Assembly: GCA_002751075.1 (NCBI GenBank)
Contig: NAOQ01000084.1
Coordinates: forward strand, 105,780-138,279
Origin: Ichthyophonus hoferi
Taxonomy: Eukaryota > Opisthokonta > Ichthyosporea > Ichthyophonida > Ichthyophonidae
Direction: 5' to 3'
DNA length: 32,500 nt
Each line of letters opens with the position of its first letter. Position 1 is the first letter of the stretch. The translations under genes and the position numbers were made by a program. The notes below the pieces were generated by a model, which saw nothing but the letters and a program-made list of their open reading frames with translations, was not told where the DNA came from and made no database searches. Shown piece by piece: positions 23,984 to 32,500 of the stretch.

Positions 23984-24122
23984 GAAAGAGGGAGAGAAGA
24001 CATTTATATTTTGTTTTTAAAAGTATGTTTTAAATTTTATTTGTAGATGAAGGTTATTATGCCAATTTAGCCTCCCTATTTACAACCCTCTACATAACAC
24101 AACAGAGGGGATAGACAGCCCA
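23961..24122. repeat. Diverged tandem duplication around Spt20 exon 1
   Basis: Plus-strand cagcaaccttctacatagca at 23963 is matched by tacaaccctctacataacac at 24081, about 117 bases away. In both, an agaggg stretch follows shortly after. The first copy includes the start codon and exon 1; the second lies upstream in the presumed 5' leader. Confidence 0.45.
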
Positions 24123-24861
24123 TCAGTTCTACACAGTGCTAATTATTATTATTGTTATTCTTTTGTATAATAATGTTGGTTATAAATTTCATGTAAATAA
24201 TTCTATCAATTGTTGATAATTGTTATCAACAAAACTCGGATTCTATTTGCGCATATTTTAAATAATCTTGTTTTATTGTCTATTTATCATTTTAATCATT
24301 TAATATAAGCCAATAAATGAGATCTACAATGAAGCTCGTAAATTGTAGTCTCTTTTCTATTGGCCTCAACAAATAATAAAATTATGTGATTACAATGTGT
24401 GATATATAGCCAAGAATATTGCACATACGTATTATTATATATCAATTCCTTACAGTGAGCCAATAAAAATATATTTTATACACACTTTCAAGATTGATTC
24501 AATGCCAATTTTAGCTTTACGCGTCACCATTACATAAAAGAACATCATACTAATGAATAAACAAATTGCTTTTGTTAATTAAAAAGATTAAATGATCGTA
24601 ATACAACTTTAAAACTGTTCATTTTCAGTGATAAAATGGCCTGGCACCCAATTGGAGGCAATAATACCATTGTCATTCAATCAGGAAATCTTGTGAATTG
24701 CATTAAAAAATACGACCAAAACAAAAACGTGACATAAGTCATTAAAACAATAATATGTAATCGTGTATAAGACAAACTAACTTGGTGATAAGATCACTCA
24801 ATCTAATCTCATCTGGTGCAATATGAAACCCTGGGAATTCAATGAAATTTTATACGAAGAT

Positions 24862-25060
24862 ATAATATAATATAATATAATACAGTATAGCATAACCAAT
24901 ATAATGCAATACAATCAGATATAATACAATACAAAGCACAATGTAATACAATACAATATAATACAATACAATTCAATGAAATATAACATAATTAAATTAA
25001 ATAAAACACCATACAATATAGTATAACATAAAATACTACATTATAGTTCTATTCAATACA
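24862..25060. repeat. ATAAT/ACAAT pentamer array
   Basis: Repeats of ataat and acaat with degenerate neighbours over about 200 bases, intergenic. Confidence 0.75.
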
Positions 25061-25306
25061 AAAAAAAATCCATTCAATACAACATATTATGCTTTCAGTA
25101 ATAGAAATCACACGTGGTTACGGAACCCATAATTCATATAAGCACATACATACATACATACAAACATACATATATACATTCATTCATACATGGGGATTCT
25201 ATTCATAATCCTAACAGTAAGAAGGCAAATACATCTTACTAAAACACAACACCACAGCCATCATATATTACACTATTACACTACACAGAGTGTAAAATTA
25301 TTTATA

Positions 25307-25312
25307 TTTATT
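25307..25312 (-). terminator. Candidate poly(A) signal of the chromo-barrel gene
   Basis: AATAAA on the minus strand, 25 bases after the TGA at 25338-25340 of a possible alternative last exon. Confidence 0.4.
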
Positions 25313-25337
25313 AAGTATTGCTCGCCCGCACTATTGG

Positions 25338-25389
25338 TCAGAGTGACCCTATGGCATGCTCGGATCCAATCATATTATATGTCGAGAAC
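25338..25389 (-). CDS. Possible alternative last exon of the chromo-barrel gene
   Basis: After the acceptor atatacag, one base plus FSTYNMIGSEHAIGSL and TGA are open. The phase fits a donor gg|gtgaag at 26187 in exon 6, just before that exon's own stop. This would replace the terminal codons and give 371 residues in place of 355. A poly(A) signal follows at once. If the better donor gaag|gtgagc (26181) is used instead, the same exon would be 3' untranslated. Confidence 0.35.
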
Positions 25390-26182
25390 CTGTATATAAG
25401 GATGATAAAAGAGTGAGAATTTAGATAGCACCTAGATTTTAACTATAATTGGTTGAGATTTGGATAGGCTGTCCAACCGAAAAGGTAAAAACAAATAATA
25501 ATAAAAAAGAGTAAAAATACACTACGTACATGCATACCCAGCACCCCCTATAGATAACTATGTATACTGGGTCAAAGGGATCCATATATAATATAATAAG
25601 AAGTATATATGGTCCAATCTATAACCTATGTATAGTATAATCATAACCATATATGGCCCGATCTATACCTCTATCCCACCACCTCCTTATATACCCTTAC
25701 CAACAATCACTCTTATACACATACGTATATATATCACTGTAGTAGAATAATAGCAAACAATCCCTTTCTACTCCCACCAATTATACCTCCTTACCACATA
25801 ACCCAGCCAATAACTATGGGATATTATCAATTGTAACCTCAATTGTTAATCAAAAGTAAAAAATATATAAATACATAAACTAAAAGGATATTGATGATAT
25901 TAATCCAATCGGAAAAAAAAAACAGGACAGATACAAGTAGGACATTATAGCACCGTTATAACGGTCAGTGGGTGAATATATGTTGGGGTACAGAGCGGAA
26001 AGGCTACCGAAATGCATGGGTATATAGGTATGTATAGTCGAGATAGAAATATATCAAGAGCTATATGCATTGTGTACGTGTATTTATTACATATAGCATG
26101 CGTACCTATTATATACCTTATGTAATAAGCGAATTTGTTACCAATATGAATTACACACACACACCCTAACCCATGCTCACCT

Positions 26183-29100
26183 TCACCCTGCCGGTCTACC
26201 CTCCGAGGTCATATGAAGTGAGCATGCCGCACCACCCATCACAGAGGGAAAGTGAACAAGGAAATTATCATTGACCTCCAGGATGTTTTGATCGTTAAAG
26301 TGACACACTTCTAGCTTGCCATCACGTGATATTTTCCACACTCGGCAGGCGGCGACGTCACTATTTGAGCGCTTGTGAATAATGGAAACTGGACCGAAGT
26401 CAAACCGTTCCATGGTACCCTGCATAGATGAATATAAAAAGATAGAGAGTGGGCATGGGTGTTGGGGGTTAGCTAGGAGAGGGGAGGTGGAGAAATATAG
26501 TAAGTGTATATATAGGGGCATGGACATGTCGCTACGTGTGTGCTATAGTTATCTCTTGTGGATTATTATATTAAATGTGAAACAGCAAACATTGTAATGA
26601 TGTATGCTGGTTTATGCCAGGTACTAGATGGATACACGTTATATACTATATATTATATCTTACAGAACTACGCATTATATATAATCTATTATACAATTCA
26701 TTGTACATTTATACCCTATATAATAAACTATATACACTATACTACATACTATACACATGCTATACACTGTACATTATAGGCTATAGTATGCACATGCACT
26801 ATACCTTATACATCCCCGCATTATACACTATAGGCACTATATACACTATACACACTATACAGCATACCCTAAACCCTATATCATATACCCTACAACTTAT
26901 ACCATATCCTCTACACCGCAATAGTTCATTTAGTATATACTCTATATACCATACAGAATAGCCTATATCCTATACCCTGTCCCGTATACCTTGTATACCC
27001 CCACACACCTCTTTAGGAACCTGTACATTAACTGGCCCGTAATCAGCCATAGCCCTGGCATCTTCAGCCGCTTCCGCCAATAATATTAGTTGATTATCAG
27101 TACAATGGATACAACTATTGGGTGCGGCCATATTTTTTCTAAGTTTACTATTGGTTTCCACCGTACCACCTCTCTTTTTAGGCAAGATCTTTTGTAGTAT
27201 TAGTGCGAGTGAAGTTAATGATTGGGTAATATGTTTTATGTCATCGGCTATATCATTGGCTCGCGTGGTATCCTGGGAATAAGAATCATCCCGTTGAGTG
27301 GTCTCATCACCAGTGCTGGTATTATCGCTATCACTTACTGATGATGTCATATTATTTTGTGTAGAACTCTCAGGAGACGATCCTATAGTTTTACCTTTAT
27401 ATTGTGATTGGTGACCAGAATATTCTCGTCGCTTTTTATGTGATTTCTCCCCTTTAGTTGACCCTTGCACACTGCCCTGATTAGATAGTGGAAAAAACAG
27501 GGCATGGGTTAGGGAAAGTGGGCATAAGCACTTAGACATATACCTATACACAGTACAATACAAATTAATACAATATAATATAATATAATATAATATAATA
27601 TAATGCAATAACATACAGTAACATACAATACAATACAATACAATATAATACAATACAACACACTATGCCGCCCCCTCCCCCTCCCCCATACACCCTAACC
27701 TACCTAATGGTCCCTCTATTCTATCCCTACCTCAATACTCCTTCTCCTCCTCTTATACCGTTTCTGATAGGCCAACAGCTCAATCAGATCGTCATCATCA
27801 CTACTGTCACATTGACCAGCTGGGGCCACCTCGGCATTCCTGGCCTGAAGGAGTGGCTCTAGTTCATGTCTTCGCATAATAAGACTCTCACATACCCACT
27901 CACTCCTAGTGGGTAGTTATAATTAATTATAATCATTTGAAACTAAAGGTGGGTGGGCATAGGCTGAATGACGGTGTTAAATTGCTATTGTTATTATGCT
28001 TATTATTATATATAGTTATAATTTTTTTTATACTAATCACATAATAAGACTCACATACCCACTCATTGCTAGTGTATATTTAAAATTAAATAAAATTAAT
28101 GGTGGACAAGGATAGGTTGAATGAATGCATTATATTATATATATAGATCTAGTTTATTTACATTTCAATTACATAACAAGACTCCCACATACTCACTCAC
28201 TCCTAGTGGGTAATTAATATTAATTAAAATTAATAGATGGCGGGGATAAGTTGAACGAAGTTGTTTAATTATTATTATTATGCGGATATGGTTTCGTTAT
28301 AATGTAATTACATAATACATTATACTAGTGTCCCATTATTGCTGTTGTAAGCTCACACATGTATAGTTATAGTTTATTTACACTTTAAGTACACAGTATA
28401 TATATCACATTCATTAACACATACATTAATATATATATAAGCTACACTAACCTACCCTTTAAAGCCTTTAAAATGTATATTGGCACATCTCTTTTTCTTT
28501 AGTCCAGTTTCCTTCATGGTCTGCTGTTTTACCTGTGATAGATTAAATGCAATAATTAAATTATTATATTGATTAGTTGTTCATTGGCAGTAGCGTAAGG
28601 TGCATGTGTCCTTCTCTTTTTAATAATATCACATCATATCCAATTGGCTAGGTCACTTGGTATGTCATATGTACGTATATATATATATATATATATGCAT
28701 ATTATACAAATAGTATTAACTATAGTACAGCCCTCTGCATAACCAGCACCTGCACTTAAGTCATTTTAAATTTATTTTAAAAAATTCAACGACAATTCCA
28801 GATTGGGTTACATTAGTCTACCAATAGTACATTAGTGTCTGGGAACTCCGAAAGAGGTATGAGAAGAAGAAGAAACAGTTAATTGACAATATATAAAAAA
28901 TAGGCATCAGGCTTAAGCGGAGAGATAGCAGGCTAGAGGGTGTGTATATATATATAAATGTATGTATGTATTTTCCAATAGCCAAGTAAGATAGATATTG
29001 ATATTTATTCCCCTGTGAGGCTCGTACCCAATGGTATAGCCTGCATTTAGAGTATGCTCAGATATAATATATATAATTTAATATGCATTATACATTAATT

Positions 29101-30447
29101 GTGATTGAAAAATAATCATTTCGATTCTTTCATTGATCATAAAATCGTTTTAACCAGTGATAAAGTTATTTAATTTTTATTTTGCAATTTTAATTATATG
29201 AAAATGTCTGTGTACGATTTTCAATTCTAATATACATCATAGATGCATTCTAATTGGAAAATAAATAAAAATTAATTATGATTAGTCAAAGGTAGTTCTA
29301 TTTTAAAAATCATGAGAAAGAAAAGAGAGATTCCAAACATGGATCTAGCCAATAATAAACACCTAAAGTCACGTGATGCCCACCTTGCCAAGATAGTATT
29401 GGTTGCTGGACGACATGGCAAACACCTTTTCTCCAATCGTATACTTGAATTTTGAGTCATCTTCGCTCGTAGACCTATAATTAAAAATTAGCAGGATAGT
29501 TTGATTGGAGATTAGTTTTAATAAAAGGAGTCAATAGGTGTATATGGGTCTTTGAATTGGTTGGAATAAGAGAAGATAGTTAGAATGAAATGATAGGAGA
29601 AGACGGGAGATATGATAGGATAAGATAATGTAGATGTATATAGAAAGAAATAGATCTGTATAATAGTGTGAGGGTATGTATGTATGTATAATAATGTGAT
29701 AGTATGTATGCATGTCCATTTGTTAGGTGTGAGGGAGATGGAAGAGGTGTAGTGGGGGGAGCGGGTGTGAATTGAAAAATAAAGAAAAATGAGTTATAGT
29801 CAAGAAAATAGGATAGAAAGCAAGGGTGTAATTGGATAGGAGCCAAGTAAGAAGAAGAGGAGAGAAAGCGGATATTGAGAAAGGGAGAGGGGTAACATTG
29901 ACAGGATGGTGTGGAGGGGTAGGATAGGAAGAGGAAAGGATAAATGTAAATAAAGAGAGAGGGAGAGAAAGAAAATGTGTGTGTATGTGCAGCCCTTGTT
30001 AATTCTACTATACAGAGAGAATACATAAACTTAGAAGGAAAGAGAGTCTAAGTGAAATATGGCAACGAAGTAGAGATAATAAGGGAAGTGGAATATAAAA
30101 GGAATAAAGTATACTTTTTTGGTGTAGAAGAAGAGAGAGGAGCAGGATATAAGATAAAAAGAGTCATAATACAATTTGAAAAAAATAAAATAAATAAAGC
30201 AACAGAATAAAAAGTGAGAGAAAAAGATAGGGAAGCTGTATGAGTGGTATAAGGAAATCTCTAAACGAACATAAAATGAAAGCAATGATGAATGGTGAAG
30301 CAGAAAAAGATAGATAGGTGATGGCACAAGATTAAAAAGACACATAAAAAAAAAGCAAGACCAAAAAAATAAATAACATGTTTCAGCAGGCCAACAAGTC
30401 AATGGGAGCACAGAGAAGGCTTTATACCTTAGATGCCTTGTATTCAT
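26183..30447 (-). CDS. Chromo-barrel (Tudor-knot) domain protein, six exons
   Basis: Exons in transcript order: 30447-30428, 29474-29384, 28532-28456, 27905-27731, 27476-27009, 26419-26183 (TGA). Phases join throughout, giving 355 residues. Residues 15-75 read FKYTIGEKVFA, then YYLGKV, IHFKGFKG and SEWVCESLI. This is the chromo-barrel pattern of MRG15/Eaf3, MSL3 and Tip60 (F..GE.V, Y.AK, IHY.GW, DEWV), a fold that binds methylated histone tails. Two aromatic positions of the MRG15 cage differ: the GW tryptophan is F, and the NWDEWV region is shortened to SEWV. No MRG, acetyltransferase or other known C-terminal domain is seen. The middle has an acidic patch (DSSDDDD), a basic patch (QKRYKRRRRS), a Ser/Thr-rich linker and a CIHC pair. 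The C-terminal exon (ERFDFGPVSII, CRVWKISRDGKLEVCHF) looks folded but is unrecognised. The role is probably chromatin-related, by inference. Confidence 0.75.
26640..26995. repeat. TATACACTATAC array in intron 5 of the chromo-barrel gene
   Basis: Degenerate tatacactatac and taccctatac units fill about 350 bases of the 589-base intron 26420-27008, up to exon 5. Confidence 0.75.
27551..27662. repeat. ATAAT/ACAAT pentamer array in intron 4 of the chromo-barrel gene
   Basis: About 110 bases of ataat and acaat pentamers, similar in unit to the intergenic array at 24862-25060. Confidence 0.85.
27875..28345. repeat. Tandem copies spanning the exon-4 splice acceptor of the chromo-barrel gene
   Basis: Plus-strand blocks starting cataataagact (or variants) begin at 27875, 28040 and 28172, with a degraded fourth at 28311; spacings are 165, 132 and 139. 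Each continues cacat-ctcact, then a ctag, then a TTAATTA-rich stretch and gg-atagg-tgaa. On the sense strand every copy contains an acceptor (actag) followed by about 30 bases matching the start of exon 4 (GAGTGAGTGGGTATGTGAGA and on to TTATTATG). The first copy is the true exon start; the others lie deeper in the intron and lose homology exactly after ATTATG or GTTATG. Confidence 0.85.
28675..28697. repeat. TA dinucleotide run
   Basis: About eleven TA units in intron 2 of the chromo-barrel gene. Confidence 0.8.
29520..30420. other. Purine-rich plus strand over intron 1 of the chromo-barrel gene
   Basis: Across most of the 953-base intron 29475-30427 the plus strand is strongly enriched in A and G (for example gagagagggagagaaagaaa near 29955-29974). 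The transcript is correspondingly pyrimidine-rich. Several minus-strand open frames here read as Ser/Phe/Leu-rich runs for this reason and are not genes. Confidence 0.6.
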
Positions 30448-32073
30448 TCTTGAATATGGCTCGCTATATTATAATAGAGACCAACATAGAATGAAAAAGG
30501 GGGAAGCGGGTATACTTGTGAAAAGGTTGGTATAAAATAAAGGAAGTAGAGCAAGTGAAATAATAATAATATTGTTATGGCCTCTATAGTAGTTGTAGTT
30601 ATGTTTGCCAACCAAAAGTATGAGTAAACAAATAGATAGTATAAAGAACTATAACTAATATGGAAGAGTACTTGGAAATTGAAACGTATTGCGTACCCAA
30701 TAATATTCACCCAAGTTTCTCGCACCACCTTGATACACCAATGTTCTTAGAGATCTAAAATAACAGCAAGATCAAATAAACCCTACAAACGAATGGAATA
30801 CAAGATTGTAAATGCTATCAACACCTAATAAACTAGGACGAATGGCCCTCATGATTTTGAAAGCCATCAAGATCTAATAAACTAGGAAAAAACGTGACTA
30901 GATTATAAATTAACCACTGTGTAGTTAAGACGAGGCTTGTAGTTTTGCTATGAAAAAATTCCGCCACGTAGGATGCGTTAATGTCAAAGTAATAACTTCA
31001 AATAAAGACAGGGTATACTATGTTTACCCTATATTTTTCCAGTTTATCAGTGTGCACATGTACTCTCTTTAATCTTAGATCTGACAACCTTTACACCAAT
31101 AGGAGAGCGCAGAAGGACAGACCTGGAAATAAACGGCTGATACAGTGTATATACACGATAAATTTAGTATGGAAACTGGGTACTGTAAGAGTCTCAATTT
31201 CCTTATCCATATAAGCGTAAATTAAAACAATGTTTATAATTTTTTTAGATAAAAAATATATGAAGGACTGGCGTAAATATCTAAATAATCTGAGATAAAC
31301 GTATGCTTGCTATCAAAATAAAAACCTTTTGTTGAAATAAACACATCCATAATAAAAATGGACCCGGATTAAACAAGTATAAACATGTTAGATAATAATT
31401 GCTTAAAAATGAAAAATCCAGTGAATAAATAATATGTGACTTGTCTTTAAAAGAAGAAAAAAGTACTCTAATATCCTGGGCAGATAGAATATCATAACGG
31501 CGATTGCCTACTACGATGTGATGAAACCGAGATGGGCTATTACATGCTATTTAGCAAGAAACAGAGTGGCATTATTTTAATAAAAACTAAACTTGGTATA
31601 TAAACACTATATTTTTAATTATTACTCGTATATATATATATATATAATATATAGGATAAAATCCGTAAAATTTTATAACATATTATAACATATTAAATCA
31701 TATTATAGCTAAATAAGTGGAACAACAAAACAGAAACCTATTAATAAAACATAAATATAACCCAACCGGCGATGGGATTGATCAAACGGATGCGCCAATC
31801 GGAAAAATGTGACTTTCAATGATTGAATCAAAATCATTATATTACATTGTTTAATATTATCTATACATTAATTGGGCAAAGGTCATTAGATCACATTGCT
31901 TCGTAGAATAGTTTTATACACATTTTGGTTATATTTCCCTTGATTGTTATTGTTGTGTTATTGTTTTTGTTTTAAATTTTGACCTTCTTGATTGTTTTAT
32001 TGTCGCCATTTAATTTAACACTTCCACATTTTTTGAAAGTACTATAGGAATACCGTAACAAAATATATTTAAA
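30448..32073. other. Divergent intergenic region with presumed promoters
   Basis: It lies between the start of the minus-strand chromo-barrel gene and a plus-strand start at 32074. A CCAAT element in GC-richer context (gcgccaatcgg, near 31793) is the only promoter-like motif I would point to. A related sequence containing taataaactagga occurs twice, near 30826 and 30878. A TA run lies at about 31629-31647. The plus-strand open frame at 31020-31214 has no supporting feature. Confidence 0.4.
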
Positions 32074-32310
32074 ATGGACGGCTCTCAATTTGCAATGGGT
32101 CAAAATACTATTAATGAACCATGTATATTTAGGTCACCATCTTGTTGTTATCATAATGTTGCTACTAGTAATGATTATGATCGATTCAATTTAGATAAAT
32201 TTCCATGGGAAAGTGAAAGTACACATCTCTATACTGACAAAAAATATCTAGAAGATAATTCATTTAAACTACCTACGTTTACTGCCGACAACTCGGACCT
32301 TCGCAATTGT
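32074..32310 (+). CDS. Unrecognised protein, first exon only (gene runs out of the window)
   Basis: ATG at 32074 opens 79 codons that end at a consensus donor (TGT|GTAAGT at 32311), phase 0. The open frame would otherwise stop after five intronic codons. The encoded residues are soluble-looking and mixed (CIFRSPSCCYHN, DRFNLDKFPWESES, FKLPTFTADNSDLRNC), with no signal peptide or membrane segment. Upstream is a compact AT-rich leader. No family was recognised from this fragment. Confidence 0.6.
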
Positions 32311-32500
32311 GTAAGTGCAATTTATTGAAGCAAATATTTGTAATTACCTGTATCACTCATCTTCCTCCTCCACCTCTCCTACCGAAATATATATATTACA
32401 TTAATAATTTTTGCTTTCTAAATGACTCTTATGTTTTTTAATATACTTCTCATGCTAATACTATTTGTGTGAACTTCAAGTAATTATTTTTTAATAATAA
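32311..32500 (+). other. Start of intron 1 of the right-edge gene
   Basis: It begins GTAAGTGC and shows no acceptor leading into a convincing exon before the window ends. Confidence 0.45.

Larger units (their letters stand above)
23984..25337. other. Intergenic region between the chromo-barrel gene and Spt20
   Basis: AT-rich DNA that should contain the Spt20 promoter. Its only notable content is the upstream exon-1 duplicate (24081), the pentamer array 24862-25060 and a short CATA run at 25145-25175. No other exon was seen. Confidence 0.45.

Noticed and set aside
29531-30728. Several minus-strand Ser/Phe/Leu/Tyr-rich open frames
   Set aside because: The composition follows the pyrimidine-rich intron 1 strand. 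Only the first 20 bases from ATG 30447 join in phase to the chromo-barrel exons.
31020-31214. 64-codon plus-strand open frame in the divergent intergenic region
   Set aside because: There is no splice or poly(A) support, no recognisable motif, and its length is expected by chance.
1-32500. LTR elements, LINEs, DNA transposons or virus-like relics
   Set aside because: No reverse transcriptase, integrase, transposase, capsid or polymerase motif was seen in any frame, and no long terminal repeats were noticed. The repeats present are local tandem arrays.

Overview
The window is nuclear DNA from an intron-rich, AT-rich eukaryote. Its coding sequence is split into short exons joined by GT-AG introns of about 85 to 1300 bases, and nearly every larger intron carries its own simple-sequence array. 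I saw no bacterial-style operons, no rRNA or tRNA, no CRISPR and no recognisable transposon or virus-like element. The best identified protein, Spt20, is known from opisthokonts, amoebozoans and plants. A single-celled or fungus-like eukaryote is plausible, but the sequence does not fix the lineage.

Layout from left to right. (1) The 3' end of a minus-strand gene (76-363) with a poly(A) signal at the window edge. (2) Plus-strand exons at 483-550 and 796-1092, whose segment is repeated in degenerate, inverted form at about 9245-9640. (3) About 2.6 kb with no clear gene. (4) A plus-strand five-exon gene for a single-pass membrane protein (3743-5874). (5) About 5 kb between convergent genes, holding the degenerate paralog. 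(6) A 13-kb minus-strand gene of 16 exons (10986-23983) for a 1489-residue Spt20/SUPT20H-like SAGA subunit with a very large glutamine-rich N-terminal region. (7) A minus-strand six-exon gene (26183-30447) for a 355-residue protein with an N-terminal chromo-barrel domain; it lies head-to-tail upstream of the Spt20 gene. (8) A 1.6-kb divergent intergenic region. (9) The first exon of a plus-strand gene (32074-32310) that runs out of the window.

The two large minus-strand genes both look like chromatin or transcription factors: Spt20 is structural in the SAGA coactivator, and chromo barrels bind histone tails. Their adjacency is suggestive, but a functional link is inference. I built both gene models by hand from splice-site phase; every junction keeps the reading frame.

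The most unusual structure is a local tandem duplication seen three times. Segments ending at a splice site plus a few exon bases are repeated in tandem away from the exon: before exon 4 of the chromo-barrel gene, before exon 12 of the Spt20 gene, and more weakly around Spt20 exon 1. Each Spt20 intron also has its own satellite, and two of these (introns 3 and 13) are reverse complements of each other.
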